64,000 bases of DNA from an uncultured Bacteroidota bacterium (GCA_913057235.1 CAJXNI010000002.1:124001-188000); one strand, 5' to 3'; positions 1 to 8,768 are shown, numbered from the stretch's first letter. Program-made: numbers and translations. The notes: generated by a model from the sequence alone, not told the origin.

Positions 1-350
1 GGTCTATTGGCGCCAAAAGCGGTAGGCGTAACATTATCGTTAGGGTTAACCAAACTTAATTCTTTAAGCTCACTTGGATTTATAGCTAAATTGGTTTGGG
101 CCTGCGGTACTAACACCAGACTATTGCTGAGCTGTACCCTAAAACTACCAGGCTCTGCTATATTGGCATTTGTGTGCCAGCCCCTTGATAAGGCTGCAGC
201 CGATGCATCGCCCAGGGGCTCTAAAAAGCCGCGTGCTAAATAATTGATATCAGATTGCAAGCCTGCCACCACAGGGCTTGGGTCTAACTGAGCTTTTAAG
301 CAGCCGGCAGAAAAAATAAGGGTGAATAATAGAATTTGTTTAAAGGGCAT
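1..350 (-). CDS. N-terminal part of an exported DUF6588-like protein (runs off the window)
   Basis: The first 116 codons are present and the frame is still open at base 1, so this is a partial gene. Its ATG (348-350) overlaps the recQ stop as TAATG, which suggests translational coupling and membership of the recQ operon. The first 21 residues form a Sec signal peptide ending in LKAQ, so the protein is probably exported; the Cys at residue 17 is a poor lipobox. The following text (LARGFLEPLGDA, then SRGWHTNA) looks like the start of DUF6588 proteins, a Bacteroidota family of unknown function, but this is recognition by eye only. The forward open frame at 7-243 on the other strand is a shadow. 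Confidence 0.7.
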   Translation of the reverse strand, partial: MPFKQILLFTLIFSAGCLKAQLDPSPVVAGLQSDINYLARGFLEPLGDASAAALSRGWHTNANIAEPGSFRVQLSNSLVLVPQAQTNLAINPSELKELSLVNPNDNVTPTAFGANR

Positions 351-2257
351 TAGTGATTGTTTAAGGATAACCGGCCGTTTTTAAGAAAAAGTTTTTCTTC
401 CTGAATAAGAAAGCGCAAAGCATCTTCATCGGCAGGGGCAAGGTGGCCTTCTTCCTGCAGCGCAGCAAGTGAAACAGCCCCTGCTTTCAGTAATTCCTGT
501 AGTGTATTTAACAGCTGTTCTAAGCGGTTTTGAGTAACGGATCTTTTCTCAACCTTAAGGCATACATCGCAGCCACCACAGGGTTGGGCATTTCGTTCTC
601 CAAAATAGGCCAGTAATTGTACACTTCGGCATTGCAAGTTGTTTTCACTGTAGTCCAAAACTGCCTCTATGCGTTCCTGTAAATCGCGGTAACGCTGCTC
701 TAAATTGGCCGGAGAAATTTTAAGTTGCCCCACGTTAACCCGTTCTTGCGTGTAGGTGAGTACTGAACTGCCTTTACTGGCCTGGTAGTCTACTAATTGC
801 TGGCTGTGTAAATGCATTAATCCCTTTTTCACCTCGCTGCTTAAAACCCCCATGCGTTGCGCAAGTAGCTCTTCATTAATTAGGGCGTACTCGGTTTCTA
901 ATCCGCCATAGGAGCGAACCACCGTTTTTACAAGTGCATCGTACTTGGGGTGCTGTAGTTGGTAGTTGTACAATTGCGTGCGGTCTACCGTAATTTTTAA
1001 ACGCGAGGGCTGCTTAAAACCATCATTTAGCTCAATGAAGCCCTCTTTTTCTAAAATTTTTAGAGTTTGATAGGTTTTGAGGGCCGGCAGGCGATACTGC
1101 GCAGTGAACTCTTTTACAGGAAAGGCAAAGCTTTGGTGCAAGCCAGAACCCTGGGCCAGCTGAAAATAATTGGCTAAAGCCTGATACACCCGTTTCACAA
1201 AATCTAAATCAGGGAAGGTCTCTAAGTGCTTTTTAACCAGCAGGTTTCGATCTGCCGGGCCCAATAGCATGAGGGCATGGGCAGTATGTCCATCGCGCCC
1301 GGCACGGCCGGCTTCCTGAAAATACGCTTCTAAGGAATCTGGCAAGTCCAAATGCAGCACCAAGCGCACATCGGGTTTATCAATGCCCATTCCAAATGCA
1401 TTGGTGCATACCATAATGGGGTTCTCATTTTTTTGCCAGGCTAATTGTCGTTTTTGCCTTTCGGCCGAAGCCAAGCCTGCGTGGTAATATTGAGCGTTGA
1501 GACCGTGACTTTGAAGCCAGGCTGCAATTTCTACCGTGGCTTTGCGGTTGCGCATGTAAATGATGATGCTCCCTTTGGTTTTTTGGATGGCACGCAAGGC
1601 TTTGTCCCACTTTGCCTCAGTGTTCAACAGGCTGTAAAACAGATTTTTGCGCCTGAAGCTCTGCTGTACCACATGGTGTTTCTTAAAGCTCAGTTTATCC
1701 TGAATATCTTCCACCACTTTAGGCGTGGCGGTGGCGGTGAGCGCCAATACCGGCACCTCAGGCAGTAGTTCACGCAAAGCCGAAATTTCGAGATAAGAGG
1801 GCCTGAAATCATAGCCCCACTGTGATATACAGTGCGCCTCGTCTACCGCAATGCGGTTGATTTTCATGCGCGGCAAGCGTTGTAGAAAAAGATCTGTTTT
1901 TAGCCTTTCAGGCGATAGGTAAACCAGTTGAAAGTGCCCATTTGCAGCGTTTTCTAAAGTAAGGTCCAGCTCCCGGTAGCCCATGGCAGAATGCAGGGCC
2001 ACAGCTGAAATTTCGCGCTTGCGTAAATTCATCACCTGGTCATCCATAAGGGCTATAAGCGGAGAGATAACCAAGGTGGTACCTTCCTCAACTAAAGCAG
2101 GCACTTGAAAGCAAATGGATTTTCCACCGCCAGTGGGCAGCAGAGCCAGAGTATCTTGGCCACTCAGAGCCGCTTCAACCACCTTTTTCTGTACGGGCCT
2201 GAATTGGTCATAGCCCCAATACCGCTTTAGTATTTGCTCAGGTGTAAATGTTCTCAA
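350..2257 (-). CDS. recQ: ATP-dependent DNA helicase RecQ
   Basis: This 635-residue superfamily 2 helicase unwinds DNA 3'-to-5' in recombination and replication repair. Visible motifs are Walker A PTGGGKS (41-47), the DEAH box (139-142), TAT (174-176) and motif VI QEAGRAGRDG (314-323). A zinc-binding cluster (CRS...CGGCDVC) follows near residues 547-568. There is no HRDC domain after the zinc module, only about 70 poorly conserved residues; this shorter form is common in Bacteroidota. The start overlaps the stop of the upstream ATPase gene by 4 nt (ATGA), and its stop overlaps the next gene by 1 nt, so all four minus-strand genes here look like one operon. Confidence 0.96.
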   Translation of the reverse strand: MRTFTPEQILKRYWGYDQFRPVQKKVVEAALSGQDTLALLPTGGGKSICFQVPALVEEGTTLVISPLIALMDDQVMNLRKREISAVALHSAMGYRELDLTLENAANGHFQLVYLSPERLKTDLFLQRLPRMKINRIAVDEAHCISQWGYDFRPSYLEISALRELLPEVPVLALTATATPKVVEDIQDKLSFKKHHVVQQSFRRKNLFYSLLNTEAKWDKALRAIQKTKGSIIIYMRNRKATVEIAAWLQSHGLNAQYYHAGLASAERQKRQLAWQKNENPIMVCTNAFGMGIDKPDVRLVLHLDLPDSLEAYFQEAGRAGRDGHTAHALMLLGPADRNLLVKKHLETFPDLDFVKRVYQALANYFQLAQGSGLHQSFAFPVKEFTAQYRLPALKTYQTLKILEKEGFIELNDGFKQPSRLKITVDRTQLYNYQLQHPKYDALVKTVVRSYGGLETEYALINEELLAQRMGVLSSEVKKGLMHLHSQQLVDYQASKGSSVLTYTQERVNVGQLKISPANLEQRYRDLQERIEAVLDYSENNLQCRSVQLLAYFGERNAQPCGGCDVCLKVEKRSVTQNRLEQLLNTLQELLKAGAVSLAALQEEGHLAPADEDALRFLIQEEKLFLKNGRLSLNNH

Positions 2258-2784
2258 AGGGAAGCCGTGTGGTGAAGAACAAAATCTAATCTTTCCTCTG
2301 GGCTGGCCCGTGGCACTTCAATTAGCTGATAATTGTAAAAATGGTAAATGTCTTGCAGTGCCTCGTGTATCTGCAACATCAGTTCAAAATCTTCCCAGCG
2401 CTCATTATCCTGAGCATAAATATCTTTCCAGGGTGGTGTGAAAAAGACCTTTGAAAAATAGGGGTATTCTTTCGCTTCTTTTTCCAAAGTTTGGTTTTGC
2501 AGCCCGTCTCTCCGCAAATAACCCAGATTGTCTGGAATACCGCGATCGTAAAAATTGACAAGGCCAGGCTGAGCTTGGAGGTACTGCTGCACTTGCCTTC
2601 TAAACAACTCTTTGCCAAAATCGCGGTGATTTTTCCAAGGCAGTAATTCAGAGCCCAAGTCTTGCTGTTCTTTAATGAGAGCACGTGCCATTTCGGTATG
2701 TATGGCATACCCTTCTTTTTGTAACAGATTTAATAAAGTGGTTTTCCCGGTTCCCGGGGCTCCGGTTATGACAACACGCTGCAT
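2254..2784 (-). CDS. AAA_28-type P-loop ATPase/kinase-like protein
   Basis: This small 176-residue P-loop NTPase has a clear Walker A, GAPGTGKT (residues 8-15), right at the N-terminus. The sequence resembles the AAA_28 family (NadR-like nucleotide-binding fold), whose bacterial members are mostly uncharacterised kinase-like proteins. A YDRG motif in the middle fits the Walker B/substrate-binding region of that fold. It is sandwiched between the Mpo1-like gene (1-nt gap) and recQ (4-nt overlap), so it is co-transcribed with both. The substrate cannot be read from the sequence. Confidence 0.8.
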   Translation of the reverse strand: MQRVVITGAPGTGKTTLLNLLQKEGYAIHTEMARALIKEQQDLGSELLPWKNHRDFGKELFRRQVQQYLQAQPGLVNFYDRGIPDNLGYLRRDGLQNQTLEKEAKEYPYFSKVFFTPPWKDIYAQDNERWEDFELMLQIHEALQDIYHFYNYQLIEVPRASPEERLDFVLHHTASL

Positions 2785-2785
2785 A

Positions 2786-3265
2786 TTAATATTTAATGCC
2801 CAGTTTTTTAAAAATAAAACCCATTAACCAGGCCGGGCCAATGAGCAGAAATTGAAGATCTTTAAAAAAGGAGGGCTTTTTCCCTTCAATATTGTGGCCA
2901 ATAAACTGACCCACCCATGCGGCCGCAAAGATACTAAGTGCGCTGAGCCAAAGTGGGAGAGGGGCCATATTTAACCAAATTACTCCCCGTAAGCAAAGGG
3001 CACAAAACAAGGCAATGCCTAAAAACATGGGCAGTGAGAGCCGCAGATAAAAAAGTAAGCCCAGCACTATCAGTACGGTACCGTAATGGATGTATCGGCT
3101 GTAAGCCTCTGGAAAGAGGTCTTTTAAGCCTTGGGCCGGTATGGCCGCTAAGAGCGCGATAATGCTAAAAAATATTAATGGTACGCAAATCCAATGAATG
3201 AGTTTATTGGTTGGGTTTTGATGGCTTTGCCCATACTCGTTTAGCCAGGTGTGAATACTTTTCAT
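2786..3265 (-). CDS. Mpo1-like (DUF962) membrane protein
   Basis: This 159-residue protein matches the DUF962/Mpo1 family. The N-terminus carries the hallmark H15-x4-N20-x3-H24 pattern (SHQNPTNKLIHW), followed by four hydrophobic segments at about 25-45, 58-76, 80-96 and 100-120, and a C-terminal GHNIEGKKP motif. In yeast, Mpo1 is an iron-dependent dioxygenase that alpha-oxidises 2-hydroxy fatty acids; the conserved histidines fit the same chemistry, but the bacterial substrate is unknown. It is the first gene of the recQ operon. The region upstream (3266-3339) is the divergent promoter region shared with the DUF493 gene. Confidence 0.85.
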   Translation of the reverse strand: MKSIHTWLNEYGQSHQNPTNKLIHWICVPLIFFSIIALLAAIPAQGLKDLFPEAYSRYIHYGTVLIVLGLLFYLRLSLPMFLGIALFCALCLRGVIWLNMAPLPLWLSALSIFAAAWVGQFIGHNIEGKKPSFFKDLQFLLIGPAWLMGFIFKKLGIKY

Positions 3266-3339
3266 AGACGAAAGCTTTTAAAAATGGGAGACCCTAAATA
3301 TACTTTGACCAAATTAGTTAAGTTTTAGAATTTTGCAGC

Positions 3340-3621
3340 ATGACGGATAAAGATAGTAAGTACGCCAAATTAAAGAGCCAGTTAGAAGAAGGTTTCACCT
3401 GGCCAAGCCTATACATGTTTAAGTTTATTGTGCCAGCTGATAATCAGCGGGTAGCGCAAGTAGAGCAACTCTTTAACTCCAAAGAAGCGCAGGTTAGCAG
3501 ACGGCAATCGCGTAAGGGGAATTTTGTGAGCGTAACAGCCAAGGAGTTGATGCTTTCACCTGAAAAGGTAATAGAGCGTTACCGCGAGGCCGAAAGCATT
3601 GAGGGCGTAATTTCACTTTAA
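3340..3621 (+). CDS. DUF493 (YbeD-like) family protein
   Basis: This 93-residue protein matches the DUF493/YbeD family, a small ferredoxin-like fold (ACT-like) implicated by context in regulation. The features are the N-terminal F-x-K-F-I-V strand (MFKFIVPAD), the central R-R-Q-S-R-K-G-N-F-V-S-V-T stretch and a C-terminal helix ending in GVISL. The stop codon overlaps the ATG of the next gene (TAATG), so the two are coupled. A possible promoter lies at 3304-3335 (TTTG, 20 nt, GAATTTTG), with one mismatch in the -7 box. Confidence 0.9.
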   Translation: MTDKDSKYAKLKSQLEEGFTWPSLYMFKFIVPADNQRVAQVEQLFNSKEAQVSRRQSRKGNFVSVTAKELMLSPEKVIERYREAESIEGVISL

Positions 3622-4493
3622 TGCAAGAGTATCTTTCGCTACCGGTTTTAGACGGCATAGGTTTTTACATACTAGTAGGGGTGGCGCTATTGCTTTTTTT
3701 CCTGGAATTAAGCATACCCCTGCGCCAATGGCGTTTTTCTAAAAAGAAGCGATACTGGCATAATGTAAGTCTGTCGCTCATTGGTTTGCCCATGGCCCGC
3801 TTGCTTTTATTACCCATTACGTTTATTTGGGCGGGCTTCTTAAAAGAGGTAAGTTTTGGCTTGCTCAACTGGATAAATGTGCCTCAGTGGCTAGCTATGC
3901 TTTTAGGAATTGTGGCCTTAGATTATGGCATTTACCTCTGGCATAGGCTCAATCACATCAGCCCCTTTCTGTGGCGCTTTCACAATGTACACCACCTTGA
4001 TTTAGACATGGACATCAGCACCGGTATCCGTTTTCATTTTGGTGAAATGCTGCTTTCCATTCCTTTTAGAATTCTGGTGATTGCCTTGGCTGGCGTGCAA
4101 CCTTTAACCATTGTGGTGTATGAAGTTATTTTTGAGGCAGCTACCTTATTTCACCACAGTAACATCAGGCTTCCGCGCAAGCTGGAACTGATATTGGCGA
4201 AATTGATTATTACGCCCAAGCAGCACGGCATTCACCATAGTGTGGTGCAGAATGAGAGTAATAGCAATTACGGTACCGTCTTTAATATTTGGGATAGACT
4301 GCACGGTAGCAGCATCATGAATATTAGCCAAAGAAAGGTAGATATAGGGGTACCCGCTTATCGCGATGAAGCAGAGCTAAACCTGGGCTTTCTCTTAAAA
4401 TTACCCACCTTAAGGCAAAGGCCCTGGCAGTTTCCAAATAAAGAAATACCCAAACGAACCTCTAAGGAAATGAGCGATAAAAAGCTTAAGTAG
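3621..4493 (+). CDS. Sterol desaturase/fatty acid hydroxylase family protein
   Basis: This integral membrane di-iron oxidase-like protein has 290 residues. The three histidine boxes of the family are present: HRLNH (108-112), HNVHH (121-125) and HGIHH (202-206). Hydrophobic segments at about 15-31, 52-73, 88-104 and 142-175 would place the boxes on the cytoplasmic side. Family members hydroxylate or desaturate sterols, carotenoids or fatty acids, and the substrate here is unknown. It is translationally coupled to the DUF493 gene, and its stop abuts the stop of the convergent CPXCG gene with no spacer. Confidence 0.9.
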   Translation: MQEYLSLPVLDGIGFYILVGVALLLFFLELSIPLRQWRFSKKKRYWHNVSLSLIGLPMARLLLLPITFIWAGFLKEVSFGLLNWINVPQWLAMLLGIVALDYGIYLWHRLNHISPFLWRFHNVHHLDLDMDISTGIRFHFGEMLLSIPFRILVIALAGVQPLTIVVYEVIFEAATLFHHSNIRLPRKLELILAKLIITPKQHGIHHSVVQNESNSNYGTVFNIWDRLHGSSIMNISQRKVDIGVPAYRDEAELNLGFLLKLPTLRQRPWQFPNKEIPKRTSKEMSDKKLK

Positions 4494-4676
4494 CTATTGT
4501 CCAATCGCCTCCACCTCCAGATTAACGAGTTGGGCGCCATTGGTTTCTACGGTAAACTCTATGGGATTGCAACAACGTTCACAGTCTTCAATGTAGCTCT
4601 GTTGGCGAACGCTAAAATCCACCAAAATGGAAACTTCGCTGAAGCAATAGGGGCAGGTGTAGAAAACTTCTTCCAT
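4494..4676 (-). CDS. CPXCG motif-containing cysteine-rich protein
   Basis: This 60-residue protein belongs to the Cys_rich_CPXG family. Two Cys pairs (CPYC at 8-11 and CERC at 33-36) can bind one zinc ion as a zinc ribbon. The function of the family is not known. The second pair is followed by another Cys (CERCCNPIEF), as is usual for the family. It converges directly on the sterol-desaturase-like gene with no intergenic bases. The overlapping forward frame at 4497-4685 is a shadow. Confidence 0.85.
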   Translation of the reverse strand: MEEVFYTCPYCFSEVSILVDFSVRQQSYIEDCERCCNPIEFTVETNGAQLVNLEVEAIGQ

Positions 4677-4707
4677 ACAGGCTAAGCGCTTACAAGACTA
4701 AAATAGT

Positions 4708-5496
4708 TTAAAGCTTTTGTTTTTCCGGTACTATAAAAGTACCGCGGCCACCTACCACTAAACGCTCAACCGGACTTTTAGGATGCTCAGGGTGTTGTGC
4801 TTTTTCTTTACGGTAGTTCACAAAGAAGTGCTCTGGAAAATCCCCATAATGCGTATCGGCTGCAATGGCTTCCTGTACAATTTCAACCCCACTTTGGTGC
4901 AGCGCCTTAAAGTCCTCAGTTGTTAATTGGTCACAGCGCTTCTGCGGATGAATCCCACAGTTGAAAAGCATTTCATCAGCAATCCAGTTACCGATGCCGG
5001 CAAAATGCTTTTGGTCTAGTAAAGCGGTTTTTACAGCCACTTTGCGGTTTTCCAACCCTTTTTGAAAACCCTCGGCAGAAATGGTTAACAAATCCTCGCC
5101 CAACTTTTGCTTTTTTTGAAAATCGGCTAAGTTTTCCACCCATTCTACCACGCCAAATTTGCGTAAATCGCGATAAGCAAGCTTATCACCGTCTTCAAAT
5201 TCAAAAACCAAACGCGTGTATTTGGGCAATTCCTCACTTCGGAATAATTCTAAATTACCCGTCATACCAAAATGCAAATGCAGCCAACCACCGCTATCTA
5301 GCTTGGCAAAAAGGTACTTTCCAATGCGCTCCGTTTCGGTAAAGCTGGCGCCTACTAATTTCTGCGTCAATGTTTTTCGGTTGGTTTTAAAAATCTTGTC
5401 AAGATGGTCATGAAAGGTGATCGCCACCATTTTTTTACCAAGCGCTACCTCTTCAAAATAGCGTCTCATAATTTCAACTTCGGGTAATTCGGGCAT
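4708..5496 (-). CDS. Fpg/Nei family DNA glycosylase without a zinc finger
   Basis: This base-excision repair glycosylase has 262 residues. The N-terminal catalytic MPELPEVE (Pro2, Glu3 after Met removal), the lysine in ERIGKYL (Lys60), LRKFG (111-115) and the helix-two-turn-helix GIGNWIADEM (167-176) are all present. The usual C-terminal CxxC...CxxC zinc finger is absent: the end reads VERLVVGGRGTFIVPEKQ, which keeps the functional Arg (Arg251) of the finger hairpin but has no cysteines. This is the zincless-finger arrangement known from NEIL1, plant Fpg and viral Nei. It likely removes oxidised purines or pyrimidines; which of them cannot be told by eye. Confidence 0.92.
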   Translation of the reverse strand: MPELPEVEIMRRYFEEVALGKKMVAITFHDHLDKIFKTNRKTLTQKLVGASFTETERIGKYLFAKLDSGGWLHLHFGMTGNLELFRSEELPKYTRLVFEFEDGDKLAYRDLRKFGVVEWVENLADFQKKQKLGEDLLTISAEGFQKGLENRKVAVKTALLDQKHFAGIGNWIADEMLFNCGIHPQKRCDQLTTEDFKALHQSGVEIVQEAIAADTHYGDFPEHFFVNYRKEKAQHPEHPKSPVERLVVGGRGTFIVPEKQKL

Positions 5497-5569
5497 TTTT
5501 GTTTTAAAATTTTGTTAGGCTGTAAAAAGGCCGTATTATAGAGGTTGTTTTAACCCATAAAAGCGGAAA

Positions 5570-5947
5570 ATGTTACAAGAAAACGTAAAATCTGAAAAGT
5601 ATCAGGATTCAATGGAGCAAGCCATCAATTATGTTAAAAACCTGGGCTTTGACGAAATTAAAGCACGTTTTGAAGAATACGATGAGCCAGCCTCTCTGAA
5701 AATGCAAAATTCAGACATTGAATTTACCCCAGATATTACAGCCACTAAATATGGCAGCAAATTTTATTTTGAAATTGCAGACCGGACGGAAGATCAGAAG
5801 GAAGTAATTAGCAAATGGCAACTGCTAAGCACCTTGGCCAAAATGAAAGGAGGGGAGTTCAAGGTTTTTGTGCCTTACGGCAGTATGAAGTACACCAATG
5901 ACATCCTCAAAAGCAAAGACATTACTGCAGAAGTTGTTAAACTCTAA
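5570..5947 (+). CDS. Conserved hypothetical protein, possible PD-(D/E)XK-like fold
   Basis: This 125-residue soluble protein has no signal peptide or membrane segment. It starts with an amphipathic helix (about 8-40), then shows a strand pattern SDIEFTPDITAT - KYGSKFYFEIADR, an alpha-helix and a strand GGEFKVFVPYGS. The D...FYFEIA arrangement recalls the core of PD-(D/E)XK nuclease folds, but the catalytic Lys is replaced (E-I-A), so an active nuclease is doubtful. It stands 13 nt before the exonuclease/GIY-YIG gene and may be co-transcribed with it. I do not recognise the family. Confidence 0.7.
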   Translation: MLQENVKSEKYQDSMEQAINYVKNLGFDEIKARFEEYDEPASLKMQNSDIEFTPDITATKYGSKFYFEIADRTEDQKEVISKWQLLSTLAKMKGGEFKVFVPYGSMKYTNDILKSKDITAEVVKL

Positions 5948-5960
5948 AACAGCATTGTAA

Positions 5961-7319
5961 TTGTTTGCAGTTGTTGACGTAGAAACTACGGGAGGGCATC
6001 CCTCAGGACACGCTATTACAGAAATTGCCATTGTAATTCACAATGGCAATTCTATTTTAGACCATTACACTACACTTCTGAATCCGGGTCAGGCTATTCC
6101 TCTCAATATTCAAGCGCTCACGGGCATTACGCCAGATATGGTGGCAGATGCGCCCACCTTTGAAGAAAAGCATGAGGAAATAGCTCAGATATTAGGAGAT
6201 CACATTTTTGTAGCGCATAACGTAAATTTTGATTTAGGCTTTATCCAGCATGCCTTTAAGCAGGTTGGGGTGCAGTACAACCCTAAGCGCCTTTGCAGTG
6301 TGCGTTACGCCCGTAGAGTAGAAAAGGGCTTACGCTCTTATTCTTTGAAAAATCTTTGCCATCATTTCAACATAACTAATGATGCTGCTCACCGCGCCTG
6401 GGGAGATGCCGAAGCAACCGCCCATATTTTAGGAATTCTACTGGCCAAAGACCGGGAAGGGCAGTGGCAGCAAATGATCAAGCGCAACCAAGGCGAGCTC
6501 AATTTGCCTCCCAACTTGCCAGCTGAGGAATACCACCAATTACCCGAACGGCCAGGCGTTTATTACTTCTACAATCAAAAAGAGCAAATCATTTACATTG
6601 GTAAGGCACGAAACCTAAAGCGCAGAGTAGCCAGCCATTTTGGAGCCGCTAAAAGCACCAAGCGTTCTCAGGCCTTTAAGAGGGAAATCTATCACATCCA
6701 CTATGAGTTAACCGGCTCTGAGTTAGGCGCTAGCCTGTTGGAAGACCATGAAATAAGACACCATTGGCCAATTTACAACAAGGCGCAAAAAAAGCCAAAG
6801 CAACGTTTTGGGGTTTTTCATTACAAAAACCAAGATGGAAATTGGTCATTGGTAGTTAATAGGTTGCAAAAGCAAAGGGGCTACCTAATGCAGTTTTTCA
6901 CTTTGCATGAGGCGCAAAGTTGGCTACTTAATCAGGTGAAAAGTTATGATTTAAACCCTGCGTACTGCGGTTTAACGCGTAATTATCTACCCGAGAATAG
7001 TACTCCTAACCACAATAAAAATTTTGAAGCTATGGTTGCGCAACATTTGCAACGTGAAGAAAACTACCTTTTAAAGACACCCGGCAGGGATGCAGATGAA
7101 GAAGGTTTTATTTGGGTGCAAAATGGCCAGCTAAAAGGCCTGGGGTTTGTAGGGAGGCACGAAGATTTTGATCCTCGTTTTGAGATAGCCGATAAAGCCC
7201 GGTTGTTGCGCAACAGCGTAACTACCGCCTCGCTTTTACGCAGAGCCCAAGAGGAAGAAAAATACCCCATGGTTCCTTTACCAAAGACCCTGGTACAAGA
7301 GGAAGGTCTATTATTCTAA
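5961..7319 (+). CDS. DEDDh exonuclease - GIY-YIG nuclease fusion protein (DnaQ/UvrC-N-like)
   Basis: This 452-residue protein fuses two nuclease domains. Residues 1-165 are a DnaQ-type 3'-5' exonuclease: Asp6 and Glu8 (VVDVETTG), HNVNFD with Asp91, and the DEDDh end HRAWGDAEAT (His144, Asp149). Residues 195-280 are a GIY-YIG domain (RPGVYYFYN, then IIYIGKARNLKRR) like the N-terminus of UvrC or Cho. The remainder is a family-specific C-terminal region. The frame has an in-frame TAA immediately upstream (5958-5960), so the only start available that keeps the exonuclease N-terminus is TTG at 5961. The role is probably in nucleotide excision or polymerase-associated repair. Confidence 0.88.
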   Translation: MFAVVDVETTGGHPSGHAITEIAIVIHNGNSILDHYTTLLNPGQAIPLNIQALTGITPDMVADAPTFEEKHEEIAQILGDHIFVAHNVNFDLGFIQHAFKQVGVQYNPKRLCSVRYARRVEKGLRSYSLKNLCHHFNITNDAAHRAWGDAEATAHILGILLAKDREGQWQQMIKRNQGELNLPPNLPAEEYHQLPERPGVYYFYNQKEQIIYIGKARNLKRRVASHFGAAKSTKRSQAFKREIYHIHYELTGSELGASLLEDHEIRHHWPIYNKAQKKPKQRFGVFHYKNQDGNWSLVVNRLQKQRGYLMQFFTLHEAQSWLLNQVKSYDLNPAYCGLTRNYLPENSTPNHNKNFEAMVAQHLQREENYLLKTPGRDADEEGFIWVQNGQLKGLGFVGRHEDFDPRFEIADKARLLRNSVTTASLLRRAQEEEKYPMVPLPKTLVQEEGLLF

Positions 7320-7353
7320 AAATTTGATTTATAGCTTTTAAGAGGCTTTTACC

Positions 7354-8226
7354 TTAACTTTTAATTTTGTTTAAAAACCGAATGGTTTCGGCTACCACCT
7401 TCTGGCTGGCCTCTGGAAGTTTTGATGCCTCCCAAGGATGCCTCCGATCAAACGTATGGCCGGTGTTTTCTATCAAGGCCACTTGAGCTTGAGGTTGCCA
7501 TTCTTTTAATTGATAGGCTTCTTTTACAAAAACGGCTTCATCATCTTCTCCATGGGCAATAAGCCAGGGCTTTTGCATTTCACGCGCGGCTTTTTCAGTA
7601 TTTAAAAGGTTGTTTTTGTGCGATTTAAATTCTTCATATAATTGAAAGCCTATGGGTAACTTTTGGTGGGTTCGCTTATTCTCTAAATAAACAACTCCAT
7701 TATTTTTCCATAAATCCATTTTCTCACTATCCCATTTAGACCATGGGGTTTGGGCAGTAGCCGGTGCTGACCAGGTAACTAGACTGGCAATACGCTCGTC
7801 TGAGGCAAATAGTAAGGCATCTATGCCCCCGCGGCTATGCCCCAAAAGATGCAAGGCATCATGGTCCACAGGCCAATCATGATACTCTTCTTCAATAAAT
7901 GAAATCAAGCAAGAAAGGTCTTGCTGGCGGGTGAGGTAGTTATCGTTCTCATAGGCATTTAGATCGTAAAACTCCATGGGGTGGGCAGGGGTAGTGCCGT
8001 TATGACTGAAATTGAACTTTACAAAAATAAATCCCTGGCGGGCAAATTCCTGGGCAATTAAATCCATACCGCCCCAGTCTTTAAAACCATTAATGCCGTG
8101 CGCATATATAATCACCGGCATGGCTTTTTCTGACTTTATGTAGGTTGCGTCAGCCGCCATAGGTATGCCGTTTTTTCCAGCCACCGTAAATACCTCCGTT
8201 TTAACTTTCTGCAAGGTGTTTTCCAT
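7354..8226 (-). CDS. Alpha/beta hydrolase
   Basis: This is a cytoplasmic alpha/beta hydrolase of 290 residues with no signal peptide. The oxyanion-hole segment IIYAHGINGFK (39-49), the nucleophile elbow GHSRGG (129-134, Ser131), a candidate acid Asp (AHGEDDE, about 228-229) and His257 (GHTFD) make a complete catalytic triad. The substrate is unknown. It converges on the exonuclease gene and is divergent from the DUF1499 gene. Confidence 0.88.
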   Translation of the reverse strand: MENTLQKVKTEVFTVAGKNGIPMAADATYIKSEKAMPVIIYAHGINGFKDWGGMDLIAQEFARQGFIFVKFNFSHNGTTPAHPMEFYDLNAYENDNYLTRQQDLSCLISFIEEEYHDWPVDHDALHLLGHSRGGIDALLFASDERIASLVTWSAPATAQTPWSKWDSEKMDLWKNNGVVYLENKRTHQKLPIGFQLYEEFKSHKNNLLNTEKAAREMQKPWLIAHGEDDEAVFVKEAYQLKEWQPQAQVALIENTGHTFDRRHPWEASKLPEASQKVVAETIRFLNKIKS

Positions 8227-8294
8227 TTATCCGGACATCTTAATAGAAGCAATAAATCAAAAAAATGGCATTTTTGTTTAAACAAAGTTCGCTT

Positions 8295-8768
8295 ATGGCT
8301 CATACTCATAAAGCATGGCGCTTATTACTCCTTTTTGGTATCATACTAAGTAGTACCGCTTGCCAAAGAAAAATTCACATGAACGTAGGTATTGAAAATC
8401 AAAAATTAAAACCGTGCCCAGAGTCGCCCAATTGTATAGTAAGCCAATACCCCAGTGATACCCAACATTTTTTGGAGCCCTGGCATTACAGTGTTAGCCA
8501 CAAACGCTTTCGCGAGAAGCTGTTAGAACTGTTGCAAGAAACGAAGCGGGTGCACATTGAGAAGCAAAGCGAGGAGTACGTGCACGCTACCTTCAAAATT
8601 CCCGTGTTTGGCTTTGTAGACGATGTTGAATTTTACCTGCCAAAAATTGAGCAGGTGGTGCATTATCGTTCGGCCAGCAGGGTGGGGCATTCAGATTTGG
8701 GGGTAAATAAGCGCAGAATGGATAATATCAGAAAAACGCTGGTGAGGCGAGGGGCTTTGGAAGAATGA
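8295..8768 (+). CDS. DUF1499 family lipoprotein
   Basis: This DUF1499 protein is recognised from CPESPNCIVSQ near the N-terminus and the C-terminal YRSASRVGHSDLGVNKRR. The chosen start at 8295 gives a compact signal peptide ending in a lipobox LSSTAC; the open frame extends 10 codons further upstream (8265), but that start adds a non-signal stretch. The product would be a lipid-anchored envelope protein of about 157 residues. DUF1499 has no firm function. The stop overlaps the ATG of the next gene by 4 nt (ATGA). Confidence 0.85.
   Translation: MAHTHKAWRLLLLFGIILSSTACQRKIHMNVGIENQKLKPCPESPNCIVSQYPSDTQHFLEPWHYSVSHKRFREKLLELLQETKRVHIEKQSEEYVHATFKIPVFGFVDDVEFYLPKIEQVVHYRSASRVGHSDLGVNKRRMDNIRKTLVRRGALEE

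Noticed and set aside
350..2257. Missing HRDC domain in RecQ as a truncation
   Set aside because: The zinc module and helicase core are complete; HRDC-free RecQ proteins are common in this phylum.
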